Shown one piece after another: positions 35,411 to 45,496 of a stretch of 64,000 nt of DNA. Numbering within the stretch: position 1 is the first letter of the stretch; each line of letters begins with the position of its first letter. Origin of the DNA: DATARH01 sp963773625 (GTDB lineage Bacteria; Pseudomonadota; Alphaproteobacteria; ATCC43930; CGMCC-115725). The notes beneath the pieces were generated by a model, which was not told the DNA's origin, did no database searches, and saw nothing but the letters and a program-made list of their open reading frames with translations. The stretch covers positions 1-64,000 of the forward strand of contig CAVZCJ010000016.1 of assembly GCA_963773625.1 (NCBI GenBank), in the 5' to 3' direction. Position numbers and translations under genes: made by a program.

Positions 35411-37320
35411 ATGACCGAGTTTTTCCCGAGGCTGCGGGGCCAGATTGCGATTCATCCCAGCCGGAAATGGTTAATTCTTGCAACTGTTTTGCTTGGGGCC
35501 ACGATGTCGGCCCTGGATTTAAGCATCGTCAACGTGGCGATGCCCACCCTCAAGACCACTTTTGCAACGTCCATGGCCACCATCGAATGGGTATCGATGG
35601 CCTACATGCTCGCCCTCACGGTTTTCCTGCCGCTTTTCGGAAGGCTTGCCGACATGTACGGCAGGTCCCGGCTCTATAACGTCGGTTTTATCATTTTCTC
35701 AGTCGGCTCGCTTTTTTGCGGCCTGTCCACGAGCGCGGGTCTTTTGATCGCTTCCCGCACGATACAGGCGATAGGCGCCGGGCTGCTTCAGGCAAACTCC
35801 ATAGGAATCATCACGCATGCGTTCCCGGCTAAAGAGAGAGGGAAGGCGATAGGCATCCAGGGGGCGGTACAGGCCATTTCCATGGCCGTCGCTCCGGTGC
35901 TCGGCGGTGTACTGATTTCCGCCGTCGGCTGGCGCGCCATCTTTTATCTTAATATCCCCATCGGTATCGTCGGCACCGTGGCCGCCCTGCTGATCCTTCC
36001 GAAATGCGAGAGGAAGCCGAAAGAGAAGGTTGACTACCTTGGGGCCGCGCTTTTCGCGTCCGGACTCGCCGGTCTCCTGCTCGCCTTGAACGAGGTCGTG
36101 AAGCTCGGCTGGGGCTCCGATTACATAATCGCATACGCGGTAAGCGGCGTGGCGCTTTTGAGCCTTTTCATCCTGACGGAGCTGAAGGTCAAGCATCCGC
36201 TGATAGACCTGGGTCTTTTCAAGAATTCCACCTTCCTCCTGGGCAATATAAGCGGGATGCTCTCTTACTACGTCCTGTTCGCCGTGATGTTCCTGATGCC
36301 CTTTTACCTGGAAAGGGTTAAGGGCTACGGCACGGCTCTCACGGGCCTTTTGCTGACGCCGCTCCTTCTGGCCATGGCGGTGTCCGCCCCGCTCTCGGGC
36401 CGGATATCGGACAAATACGGCTCCAGGATTATGACTACCGCGGGCATGCTCGTCTCGGCGGTGGGCTGTCTGTGGCTTCTCTACATGGGAGGGTCCGCGC
36501 AGATTACGGGCGTAATGGGCACGATGGTCTTCCTGGGTATCGGCATGGGGTTATTTTCCACCTCCAATAACAGCGCCATAATGGGCGCCGCGCCGAGCGA
36601 GAAGCTTGGGATGGCCGGCGGCCTTACTCAACATGACCCGCTCTCTGGGGCTGATCTTCGGGGTCAACATATACCGGGATGGTATTCACCAGCATGGAAC
36701 ACGGCTACCTGGCCCAGAAGGGCTTCCCGAACTCGACGCGGATATTCAGCAGCACGAACATCCCCCTGCCCATTAAGTCCGACGCCTTTATGCACGGTTT
36801 TATGGTGGTCATAATGATCCTGCTGGCGGTCAACGTACTCGCGGCGCTCCTTTCAGCCATGAGAAAGGGCCAGGCGGCGGGGATAATAGACCATGAAGCC
36901 GCGGGCGCGGTAGTCATCTCGTCCGGCTTTTTAAGCGGTTTCAACCAGGAGACCGCCGGGATGGCCGTGTTCGTAATGGTGCTTCTGCTTGCCGGATACG
37001 TCGGCGCGTTCGCCTTTGCGAGGCCCCGTACCGGGAGCCCCTTCGCCGAACAAAGCGCGGCCGTGGCTGGGGCGGGTACCGCCATATGCAAGCCTGTCGC
37101 CGCTCCCGGCCTGCAGGCTTTAGCGCTTGGATACTACGTCCGGCAACATCATGACAAGGATGTATCGGTCGTTTTATTGCCTTCCGGAAACCATGTGGAA
37201 GCCGACATCAGGAAGAACGGCCTCCTGGTTGACAAGCTCTCCATCAAGGACGGTAAAGTAGCGGAAAGGAGGACCGGCCTGAAGGAATGGGTATTCGAGG
37301 AGTTGATGCTCGTAAATTAG
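35411..37320 (+). CDS. DHA2/EmrB-QacA family MFS exporter, first of a pair (apparent frameshift near 36,640)
   Basis: This is a 14-helix drug:H+ antiporter-2 protein: TMSALDLSIVNVAMPTLKTTFATSMATIEWVSMAYMLALTVFLPLFGRLADMYGRSRLY (motifs D1 and A), QAIGAGLLQANSIGIITHAFPAKERGKAIGIQGAVQAISMAVAPVLGG (motif C). The frame shifts after KLGMAGGL near 36,630 and again near 36,680. The last part adds two helices and a cytosolic tail of about 45 residues (DVSVVLLPSGNHVEADIRKNG...LKEWVFEELMLVN), which is unusual for EmrB. The second exporter copy follows 43 bp on. Confidence 0.87.
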
Positions 37321-37363
37321 GCGCTTTTTTAAATACTTAACTCGGAAAGGGTTCATTAAGAAA

Positions 37364-38488
37364 ATGAGTAAGATTTTTCAGTTTCCTCATCCTTATTTCA
37401 AGTCGCGTCCCACATGGAAGTGGTTCATCCTTATCAACGTCCTCATAGGGGCTACCATGTCGGCCCTGGACGTCAGCATCGTAAATGTGGCAATGCCGAC
37501 TCTCAAAACCGAATTCAACACTAACATGGCGGTCATCGAGTGGGTTGCGATTGCCTACATGCTTACCTTGACCGTATTCCTTCCGTTTTTCGGAAGGCTC
37601 GCCGATATGTTCGGCCGCTCGAAACTGTACAATACCGGTTTTGTGGTCTTTACCATAGGCTCGCTTTTTTGCGGGATGGCGACCTCCGCTTCCTTTATAA
37701 TCGCGGCGCGCGTCCTTCAGGCTGTCGGGGCCGGGCTCCTTCAGGCAAACTCCGTCGCCCTGATTACGCAGGCGTTTCCCGGTAACGAAAGGGGCAGGGC
37801 TATAGGCATCCAGGGCGCGGTCCAGGCCATAGCAATGGCCGTGGGCCCCTTTGTCGGCGGCATCTTGATAGCCTCGGTCGGCTGGCGCGCCGTATTTTAC
37901 ATCAACCTTCCGATCGGCATCATGGGCACCGTCGCCGCACTGTTCATCCTGCCCGCGGACGTGAAGTCGGCAGTCGAGAGAGAAAATCGACTATCTCGGC
38001 ACGGCGCTCTTCGCATCCGGCCTCGCGGCCCTCGTGCTTGCGTTCAACAACGTGGAGAAGTTTGGCTGGGGTTCCACGATGGTCGTCGGCTGCTTTATAG
38101 CCGCGGCTATCCTCCTGCCCCTGTTCGTGCTTACGGAACTGAAGGTGAAGATCCGCTGATTGACCTGTCGCTTTTCAAGGACTGGACATTCACTCTCGGG
38201 AACTTAACCGGCATGCTGTCGTATTACGTCTTATTCACGGTACTGTTCCTGATGCCGTTTTATTTCGAGAACGTGCTTAATTACAGCCCGGCGCTGGCGG
38301 GCACCCTGCTCACTCCCATCCCGCTTGCGATGGCCGTCGTGGCCCCGTTCGCTGGCCATATTTCCGACAAGCATGGGGCGAGGTTAATGACGACGGGCGG
38401 GATGCTGGTGGCCGCGGCCGCCTGTCTTTCCCTTCTGTTCCTGGGGGCGCAGTCGCATCTGCCGATGCTTATAGGCGAACTGGTATTG
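37364..38488 (+). pseudogene. DHA2 family MFS exporter, second of the pair, truncated at the assembly join
   Basis: The protein is closely similar to the preceding exporter (TMSALDVSIVNVAMPTLKTEFNTNMAVIEWVAIAYMLTLTVFLPFFGRLADMFGRSKLY). Two compensating frame breaks near 37,980 and 38,152 garble about 55 residues. It stops being an exporter after MLIGELVL, at the point where the first copy reads GTMVFLGIGMG; about 180 C-terminal residues are missing. The reading frame then continues into a radical-SAM methylase fragment. Confidence 0.85.
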
Positions 38489-38500
38489 GGCGTCTCGTAC
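38480..38500. other. Probable chimeric join between two genomes
   Basis: Left of this point the sequence aligns with the MFS paralogue; right of it the frame encodes a radical-SAM protein with higher GC codons. Codon use, indel frequency, repeat content and gene content all change here. A short GGGC match at the breakpoint could have driven misassembly. Confidence 0.85.
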
Positions 38501-39181
38501 ATGTTCCTCGGGCTCGAAGCGCTCGACGAGGAGGGGCTGGCGAAATACCGCAAGCGGGTGCCGCTCGGCCGCAACTTCGAGGCGCTCGAATACGCGCGCT
38601 CGCTCGGCGTTCACATCGCGATCAACCTGATCGCCGACCCCGACTGGGATCACGAGCGCTTCCGCGTGGTGCGCGAGTGGTGCGTTGAGCAGCCCGAGAT
38701 CGTCAACATCAGCGTCAACACGCCGTATCCGGGAACCGAGAGCTGGTTGACGGAGGAGCGCCGCCTCGCCAGCCGCGACTACCGGCTCTTCGACATTCAG
38801 CACGCGGTGCTGCCGACCAAACTGCCGCTGGAGGAGTTCTATGCCGAGTTGGTGACGACCCAGCGGGCGATCTACGGCAAGCATATCGGCTGGAAAAGCA
38901 TCGTCGGCGCCGCCGGGTTGGCGACGCGGCTGCTGTTGCGCGGCCAAACCAACTTCGTCAAGGCGATGACGAAAATGAACAGCGTCTACCGGACCGATCT
39001 GCTGCTCGCCGATCACCAGCGACCGGTCAATTACGAGATCCCGCTGCCGCCGGAACGCGAGGAAAAGGCGGCGTCGGGCCGCTCGCTTTACGTTCACGCG
39101 CCGCGTGGGCGCGCCGGGCGCGCCATCGATGCGGCGACCGAGCGCTTTGTCGACGAAACCCGCATGGGCGCGACGCCTTAG
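38489..39181 (+). CDS. hpnR: Hopanoid C-3 methylase HpnR, C-terminal fragment
   Basis: About 230 residues match the end of HpnR-type B12-binding radical-SAM proteins: YMFLGLEALDEEGLAKYRKRV, GVHIAINLIADPDWDHERF, VNISVNTPYPGTESW, RDYRLFDIQHAVLPTKLPLEEFY. The N-terminal cobalamin-binding domain and the CxxxCxxC radical-SAM cluster motif are missing because the left part is lost at the join. The full enzyme methylates hopanoids at C-3. Alphaproteobacteria are among the known producers. Confidence 0.85.
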   Translation, partial: GVSYMFLGLEALDEEGLAKYRKRVPLGRNFEALEYARSLGVHIAINLIADPDWDHERFRVVREWCVEQPEIVNISVNTPYPGTESWLTEERRLASRDYRLFDIQHAVLPTKLPLEEFYAELVTTQRAIYGKHIGWKSIVGAAGLATRLLLRGQTNFVKAMTKMNSVYRTDLLLADHQRPVNYEIPLPPEREEKAASGRSLYVHAPRGRAGRAIDAATERFVDETRMGATP

Positions 39182-39198
39182 ACGATCGGGAGGAAGGA

Positions 39199-40797
39199 AT
39201 GGCTGACGCGAAAACAATCGATGTCGCGACCGTGCGCGAATGGCTCGCCGATGGCGGCGAGGTGGCGTTCATCGACGTGCGCGAGGAGGGGCCGCACGCC
39301 GACGGACATCCGCTGCTTGCGATCAACCTGCCCTACAGCCGGCTGGAGCTCGACATCCTGCGTCTGGTGCCGCGCAAATCGACGCGAGCGGTACTCGTAG
39401 ACGGCAATGACGGCGTCGCTGCGCGAGCCGCTTCCCGGCTCACTCGTCTCGGTTACACCGGTGTGCGGGTGCTGACAGGTGGTGTCGCGGCGTGGTCGGC
39501 GGCCGGTTATCCGCTGTTCCCGAGCAACAACGTGCCGAGCAAGGCCTTCGCCGAGATCGTCGAGATTGACAGCCACACCCCGCACATCACCGCCGCCGAG
39601 CTCGCCGGGCTGCAGGCCGCCGGCAAAAACCTCAAGATTCTCGACAGCCGCACCGTCGAGGAATTCAACCGCTTTCACGTGCCCGGTGCTCAGACCTGTC
39701 CCGGCGCCGAGCTGGTCTATCGCTTCGCCGATCTGGTGCCCGACCCGGAAACGCTCGTCGTCGTCTCCTGCGCCGGCCGCACCCGCAGCATCATCGGCGC
39801 GCAATCGCTGATCAACGCCGGGGTGCGGAACAAGGTGGTCTCGTTGCAAGGCGGGACCCAGGGCTGGCGGCTCGCTGGGCTCGAGCTGGAACGCAACACG
39901 CGGCAGAGCGTGGCCCCGGTCAGCGTTGCCGGAGCGGCCGCCTCGGCCAAGTACGCCGCCGCGGTCGCCGAACGCTACGGGGTCAAACGCATCGACCACG
40001 CGACGCTCGCCAATTGGCAACGCGAGACAGCGCGCACGACCTATCTGCTCGACGTGCGCACCCCCGACGAGTTCGCCGCCGGGCATTTGCCCGGCTCGGT
40101 TTCGGCTCAGGGCGGCCAGCTCGTCCAGGCGATCGACCGCTGGGCGGCGACCCGCGGCGCCCGCATCGTGCTGATCGACGACAACGGTACCCGCGCGGTG
40201 ATGACCGCGCATTGGCTGAAGCAGCTAGGCTGGGATGTCAGCGTCCTCGACCATGCGCTCGACGGGGTCGCGCTTGAGCGCGGGCCGGGCGAGCCGGCGA
40301 TACCGCTGCTGCCGGCCGCGGCGGTGGTCTCGGTCGAGGCTGCGGCGTCGCTGATGTCGGACGGCGCGGCGGCGATCGTGCTCGGCTCGAGCACGGCGTT
40401 CCGTGAGGCGCATCCGCCGGGCGCGGTGTGGACTATCCGGCCTCGGCTCGACCGGTTGCCAGTGAAGGTGCGCGACGCCGCCCGCATCGTCGTCTTCGCC
40501 GACGATGTCGATGTTGCGCGTCTGACCATCCCCGACCTTGCCGAGCTCTCATCGGCCGAGATCGCGATCGCCGAGGGCGGCGTCGCCGCCTGGCGCGCGG
40601 CTGGCTATTCGGTCGTCGCCACCCCCGACGATCCGCCCGACAGCGCGCGCGTCGACTTCATCTTCTGGAACCACGATCGCCACGACGCGAGCGACAGCGC
40701 GCGGCGGGCGATGCAGAATTACCTGCAGTGGGAGCTCGACCTGCCCGGCGAAATCGAGAAGGACGGGCTCGCCGGTTTCCGCATCGGCGCGGCATGA
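39199..40797 (+). CDS. Multidomain rhodanese protein (four rhodanese-like domains)
   Basis: The 532-residue cytosolic protein holds four rhodanese-like domains (starts near residues 8, 115, 265 and 380). Only the second has an active-site loop with cysteine (VVVSCAGRTRSIIG). The first (VLVDGNDGVAARA), third (VLIDDNGTRAVM) and fourth (VVFADDVDVA) lack cysteine, so they are probably structural or binding domains. Conserved EFxxxHxPGA-type motifs occur in domains 2 and 3. It follows hpnR by 17 bp and probably transfers sulfane sulfur. Confidence 0.9.
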   Translation: MADAKTIDVATVREWLADGGEVAFIDVREEGPHADGHPLLAINLPYSRLELDILRLVPRKSTRAVLVDGNDGVAARAASRLTRLGYTGVRVLTGGVAAWSAAGYPLFPSNNVPSKAFAEIVEIDSHTPHITAAELAGLQAAGKNLKILDSRTVEEFNRFHVPGAQTCPGAELVYRFADLVPDPETLVVVSCAGRTRSIIGAQSLINAGVRNKVVSLQGGTQGWRLAGLELERNTRQSVAPVSVAGAAASAKYAAAVAERYGVKRIDHATLANWQRETARTTYLLDVRTPDEFAAGHLPGSVSAQGGQLVQAIDRWAATRGARIVLIDDNGTRAVMTAHWLKQLGWDVSVLDHALDGVALERGPGEPAIPLLPAAAVVSVEAAASLMSDGAAAIVLGSSTAFREAHPPGAVWTIRPRLDRLPVKVRDAARIVVFADDVDVARLTIPDLAELSSAEIAIAEGGVAAWRAAGYSVVATPDDPPDSARVDFIFWNHDRHDASDSARRAMQNYLQWELDLPGEIEKDGLAGFRIGAA

Positions 40798-40897
40798 CCG
40801 GTTTCTCCACACCGAGCGGATGGCGCAATGCGATTTCTGCGCGGCTGACAGATTGTAAGCTAGGCTAAGCTTCCCCCGTTCCGGGAGGGAGACGAAG

Positions 40898-42616
40898 ATG
40901 CACGATCTGCTGATCCGCGGCGCGACGGTGATCGACGGGCTCGGCCACGATCCTGTGCAAGCCGATGTCGCGGTCGACAAGGGCCGCATCGCCGCGATCG
41001 GCGACATCAAGGGCGAGGCGCGCGAGATAGTCGATGCCGGCGGGCTCGCCCTCATGCCCGGCATCATCGACATCCACACCCATTACGACGCGCAGGTGAC
41101 CTGGGACCGCACCCTGTCGCCATCGCCATCGCTCGGCGTCACCACCGCGGTGATGGGCAATTGCGGCTTCGGCATCGTTCCGTCTCCGCCGCCGCTGCGC
41201 GACCTCATCATGCGCAACCTCGCGGTTGTCGAGGGCATGGATATCGAGGCGCTGCGCCAGGGCATCGACTGGCAGTTTCAGTCCTTCGCCGAGTACCAGG
41301 ACATGGTGCGCCGGCGCGGTCCCTATATTAACCTCGCGGTGCTGGTCGGCCATTCGGCGGTGCGCACCGCGGTGATGGGCGAAGATTCCGGCACCCGCAA
41401 GGAAGCGACCCCGGCCGAGCTCGCCGAGATGAAACGTCTCGTTGCCGAGGCGATGAACCTGGGTGCGATCGGCCTGGGCGCGTCGTACTCGCCGAACCAT
41501 TCGGGCTGGGGCGGCATCCCGATGCCGTCGACGATCAGCGATATCGGCGAGTTCGAGGCGCTGGTCGGCGCGATGGGCGGGCCGGGACGCGGCGTCGTCG
41601 AGATCGCCTCGGGCACGGTGCCGGTCGATACCATCGCCGGGATTGCCGGTCGGCACGGCCGCCGCATTTTCATGACCACCGGCCTGTCATTCTACAACGA
41701 GCAGTTCCCCGAGCGCGGCATGGGCATGTTTGAAGCCTGCGCCGCGGCGCAGCAGCGCGGGCAGGAGGTCTATCTCCAGTTCACCTGCCAGCCGCTATCG
41801 TTCGACTTCACCCTCGCGGCGGCCTACCCGTTCTATAGCCACCCGGCCTTCGACCCGATCAAGGCCTACGACCGCGAGCAGCTGAAGGAGGTGTTCGCCG
41901 ACCAGAGCTTCCGCGACGCATTCCGCGACAATCTGCGCAACCCGCGTCCGGGCACGATCTTCCAGGGCAATTGGGACCGGGTTATCGTCGCCGCGCCGGT
42001 AAAGAAGGAGAACGCCGGCCTTGCCAACCGCTCGATCGCCGAGATTGTCAGCGGCGGCAACCGCGATCCGCTCGACACCTTCCTCGATCTCGGGCTCGAG
42101 GAGAATCTCGATACCGGCTTTATCGGGCGGTTCATGAATGCGGTCGATGACGGGGTCGAGCCGCTGGTCAAGCACAAGGCCGGGGTCATCGCCTTGTCCG
42201 ACGCCGGAGCGCATCTCGTCTATCTGTGCGACGCGGGGTTCGGGCTCTATTTCCTCGGCCATTGGGTGCGTGAGCGCGGCGCTTTCGACCTCCCCGAAGG
42301 CGTGCGGCGGCTTACAAGTCATCAGGCGGGTCTCTACGGCATCCCCGACCGCGGCAGGATCGCGGTCGGCGCCTGCGCCGATTTCCTGCTGTTCGATCCG
42401 GCGACGGTCGGCATCTCGCCGGCGCGGCGGGTCAACGATTTGCCCGGCGGCGGCCCGCGCACCTTGCGCGATCCCGTCGGCGTCCACGGGGTCTTCGTCA
42501 ACGGCACGCGCGTCCACGATGGCAAGGACTACGCGCGGCATGAGAAGGGGCCGGGCCAATTGCTCGACCGCTTCCTGCCGGCCGGACCGGCCGCGATCCG
42601 CGCCGCGGCTCAATGA
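40898..42616 (+). CDS. N-acyl-D-amino-acid deacylase-type amidohydrolase
   Basis: The 572-residue protein belongs to the D-aminoacylase branch of the amidohydrolases: MHDLLIRGATVIDGLGHDPVQADVAV, metal-binding PGIIDIHTHYD, GVTTAVMGNCGFGIVP, GHSAVRTAVMG, GLGASYSPNHSGWGGIPMPS, ALSDAGAHLVYLCD and a C-terminal composite-sheet part with GRIAVGACADFLLFDP. It should hydrolyse N-acyl-D-amino acids or related amides. SD GGGAGGGAGA precedes the ATG. It has no clear operon partner. Confidence 0.88.
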   Translation: MHDLLIRGATVIDGLGHDPVQADVAVDKGRIAAIGDIKGEAREIVDAGGLALMPGIIDIHTHYDAQVTWDRTLSPSPSLGVTTAVMGNCGFGIVPSPPPLRDLIMRNLAVVEGMDIEALRQGIDWQFQSFAEYQDMVRRRGPYINLAVLVGHSAVRTAVMGEDSGTRKEATPAELAEMKRLVAEAMNLGAIGLGASYSPNHSGWGGIPMPSTISDIGEFEALVGAMGGPGRGVVEIASGTVPVDTIAGIAGRHGRRIFMTTGLSFYNEQFPERGMGMFEACAAAQQRGQEVYLQFTCQPLSFDFTLAAAYPFYSHPAFDPIKAYDREQLKEVFADQSFRDAFRDNLRNPRPGTIFQGNWDRVIVAAPVKKENAGLANRSIAEIVSGGNRDPLDTFLDLGLEENLDTGFIGRFMNAVDDGVEPLVKHKAGVIALSDAGAHLVYLCDAGFGLYFLGHWVRERGAFDLPEGVRRLTSHQAGLYGIPDRGRIAVGACADFLLFDPATVGISPARRVNDLPGGGPRTLRDPVGVHGVFVNGTRVHDGKDYARHEKGPGQLLDRFLPAGPAAIRAAAQ

Positions 42617-42769
42617 GGACAAAATTAGTCCGAGATACTCTTCCCACAGCTTGATTTTGTAGTTCCTCGGCCTATCTTTTCGTCATGGCGTTGGCGGTCG
42701 CGCATTGGGCGGGCCGTATTCAGCGCCTCCCGCGCCTCGTTGAGGGCGGGCCATAGACGAGGTGCCATT

Positions 42770-45442
42770 TTGGACTTCGGAAATTTCACCGAGCGCGCCC
42801 GGGGTATTCTGCAAGGCGCGCAAATGGAGGCGCTCGCCGGGCGCCACCAGCACGTCCTTCCCGAACATTTGCTGAAGGCCTTGCTCGACGACGGCGAGGG
42901 CTTGGCCGCGCGCATCGTGCGCGATGCCGGGGGCGACCCCGACCAGTTGAAGACCGCCGCCGAGGAGCGGCTGGAGCGCCAGCCGAAGCTGCCGGGCGAC
43001 GGCCCGTTTCCAGTGTACATGTCATCCGAGCTGGCGGCGGTGCTGCAGGCCGCGGTCGAGACCGCGCGCGCCGCCGGCGACAAGTTCGTCACCGCCGAGC
43101 GGCTGCTCGAGAGCCTGGCGCAGCAGAAGGCGTTACGCCCGATCTTTGCGCGCGCTGGGGTCGATCCCAAAGCCATGGCCGAGGCGGTCGAGCAGTGGCG
43201 TCACGGCCGCAAGGCCAATGAGGCGCAGGCGGAACAGAATTGGGAGGCGCTCGCCAAATACTCGCGCGACCTCACCGAGGAAGCGAAGAACGGCAAGCTC
43301 GACCCGGTCATCGGCCGCGACGACGAAATCCGCCGCACCATCCAGGTGCTCGCGCGGCGCACGAAGAACAATCCCGTCCTGATCGGCGAACCCGGTGTCG
43401 GCAAGACCGCGGTCGTCGAGGGCTTGGCCCAGCGGCTGGCCGCCGGCGACGTGCCGGAGGGCTTGAAGAACCGCCGGGTGCTGGCGCTCGACCTGACGCA
43501 GCTGGTCGCCGGTGCCAAGTTTCGTGGCGAATTCGAGGAGCGGCTTAAGGCCGTGCTCGCGGAAATCCAGGCCGCGGCTGGCCAGATCATCGTCTTTATC
43601 GATGAGCTGCACATGCTGGTCGGCGCCGGCCGCATCGACGGGGCGATCGACGCGTCGAACATGCTGAAGCCGGCTTTGGCGCGGGGCGAACTACGCTGCA
43701 TCGGCGCGACCACGCCCGACGAATACCGCCGCTACATCGAAAAGGACGCTGCGTTGGCGCGGCGCTTCCAGCCCGTGACGATCGACGAACCGTCGATCGA
43801 CGACGCAGTGTCGATCCTGCGCGGGCTCAAGGAGCGCTACGAGGTGCATCACGGCGTGCGCATCACCGACGCGGCGATCGTCGCGGCGGTGCAACTCGGC
43901 GCGCGCTACATCGGCGAACGCCGCCTGCCCGACAAGGCGATCGACCTTGTCGACGAGGCTGCCTCGCGCGTGCGCATCGCAGTCGACAGCAAGCCCGAGG
44001 CCTTGGATGCGATCAGCCGCAAGGTGGTGCAGCTCAAGATCGAGCGCGAAGCCTTGAAGGCAGAGCCCGACCGCGCCTCACAGGAGCGGTTGGCCAAGAT
44101 CGAAACCGAGCTCGCCGACGCCGAGAAGGCGGAAGCCTCGGCCGACGAGGAATGGCGGACCTCGCAGTCCCGGCGCCATGAGGATCGCCGGCTCAAGGAA
44201 GAGCTCGACCAGGCGAAGACCAATCTCGAGCGCGCCCAGCGCGACGGCGATTGGTCGAAGGCCGGCGAGCTGACCTATTCGATCATCCCCGATCTGGAGC
44301 GCCTTCTCGCCGAGGCCGAGGCCCGCGCCTCGACCGAGCGCGAGGAGGTCACCGCCCGCGATGTTGCCGCGGTGGTCACCAAGTGGACTGGCATCCCGGT
44401 CGAACGCATGCTCGAAGCCGAACGCCAGCGCCTCAAGGATATGGAAGACAATCTCGCCAAGCGGGTTGTCGGCCAGAAAGAGGCGGTGCGCGCGGTGTCG
44501 CGAGCGGTGCGCCGCTCGCGCGCTGGTCTTAAGGATCCGGCGCGGCCGACCGGTTCGTTCCTGTTCCTCGGGCCGACCGGCGTGGGCAAGACTGAGCTGG
44601 CGAAGGCTTTGGCCGAGTTCATGTTCGACGACGAGAATGCGGTCACCCGCCTCGACATGTCCGAATATGGCGAGCGCCACACCGTGTCGCGGATGATCGG
44701 CTCGCCGCCGGGCTATGTCGGCTACGACGATGGCGGCACCTTGGCGGAGAAAATCCGTCGCCGGCCGTACCAGGTCGTGCTGCTCGACGAGGTCGAGAAG
44801 GCGCACCCGGACGTCCTCAACGTGCTGCTCCAGGCGATGGAGGACGGCCGCCTCACCGACGGCCAGGGCCGCACCGCGGATTTCCGCCACGCGATCCTGA
44901 TCATGACCTCCAACCTCGGCGCCGAGGCCTTGCTGGCCTTGGCCGAGGACGAGGATGTCGGCCACGCCCGCCAGGAGGTCATGGAAGCGGTGCGCCGCGC
45001 CTTCCGGCCGGAGTTCTTGAACCGGCTCGACGACGTGTTGATCTTCGGCCGTCTCGGCCGTGACGAGATGGCGCGGATCGTCGACATCCAGCTCGCCCGG
45101 GTCAACCAGCGGCTAGCCGATCGCGGTCTCTCGCTGGTGGCCGACGAAGCGGCGTGTCGCCGTCTCGCCGAGCTCGGTTGGGATCCGGCCTTCGGCGCCC
45201 GGCCGCTGAAGCGGGCAATCCAGAGCCTGGTCGAAGACCCGATCTCCGAGCGTCTGCTCGACGAGCCCGAGGACGGCGAGCGGCGCATCATGTCGCTGAG
45301 CGTCGTCGACGGCCGTGTGGCGCTCGATGGCGAGATCGTCGAGGACGACCGGCAGCAGGGCTTCAAGGCCCCCGAGCGCCCGCAGATTGGCTTCGCCCTG
45401 GCGCCCAGTTCGGGTGCCGGCGGCAGCGCTGCGGTACACTAA
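42770..45442 (+). CDS. clpB: ATP-dependent disaggregase ClpB
   Basis: ClpB works with DnaK to rescue aggregated proteins. The protein (about 890 residues) has the N-domain (FTERARGILQGAQMEAL), NBD1 with Walker A GEPGVGKTAVVEG and Walker B FIDELHMLVGAG, the long coiled-coil middle domain, and NBD2 with GPTGVGKTELAKAL, LDMSEYGERHTVSRMIGSPPGYVGYDDGG. The start is TTG at 42,770 (DFGNFTERARG), the normal ClpB N-terminus; the open frame extends 10 codons upstream. Walker B has HM where HT is usual. A terminator follows. Confidence 0.95.
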   Translation: MDFGNFTERARGILQGAQMEALAGRHQHVLPEHLLKALLDDGEGLAARIVRDAGGDPDQLKTAAEERLERQPKLPGDGPFPVYMSSELAAVLQAAVETARAAGDKFVTAERLLESLAQQKALRPIFARAGVDPKAMAEAVEQWRHGRKANEAQAEQNWEALAKYSRDLTEEAKNGKLDPVIGRDDEIRRTIQVLARRTKNNPVLIGEPGVGKTAVVEGLAQRLAAGDVPEGLKNRRVLALDLTQLVAGAKFRGEFEERLKAVLAEIQAAAGQIIVFIDELHMLVGAGRIDGAIDASNMLKPALARGELRCIGATTPDEYRRYIEKDAALARRFQPVTIDEPSIDDAVSILRGLKERYEVHHGVRITDAAIVAAVQLGARYIGERRLPDKAIDLVDEAASRVRIAVDSKPEALDAISRKVVQLKIEREALKAEPDRASQERLAKIETELADAEKAEASADEEWRTSQSRRHEDRRLKEELDQAKTNLERAQRDGDWSKAGELTYSIIPDLERLLAEAEARASTEREEVTARDVAAVVTKWTGIPVERMLEAERQRLKDMEDNLAKRVVGQKEAVRAVSRAVRRSRAGLKDPARPTGSFLFLGPTGVGKTELAKALAEFMFDDENAVTRLDMSEYGERHTVSRMIGSPPGYVGYDDGGTLAEKIRRRPYQVVLLDEVEKAHPDVLNVLLQAMEDGRLTDGQGRTADFRHAILIMTSNLGAEALLALAEDEDVGHARQEVMEAVRRAFRPEFLNRLDDVLIFGRLGRDEMARIVDIQLARVNQRLADRGLSLVADEAACRRLAELGWDPAFGARPLKRAIQSLVEDPISERLLDEPEDGERRIMSLSVVDGRVALDGEIVEDDRQQGFKAPERPQIGFALAPSSGAGGSAAVH

Positions 45443-45453
45443 GAGCCAAGACT

Positions 45454-45487
45454 GAAGCCCCTCCGCGGTCTGCCGCGGAGGGGCTTC
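45454..45487. terminator. Terminator between clpB and the peroxiredoxin gene
   Basis: GAAGCCCCTCCGCGG, TCTG, CCGCGGAGGGGCTTC is a strong stem-loop followed on the plus strand by TTCTTTTG. The genes converge, so it can serve both. Confidence 0.93.
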
Positions 45488-45496
45488 TTCTTTTGC

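Noticed and set aside
37364..39181. A 605-codon frame that looks like a novel MFS-radical-SAM fusion
   Set aside because: Both parts are truncated at the same point and composition changes there; it is best explained by a chimeric assembly.
39178..40212. A 344-codon minus-strand frame
   Set aside because: It is antisense to the rhodanese gene and shows no domain features.
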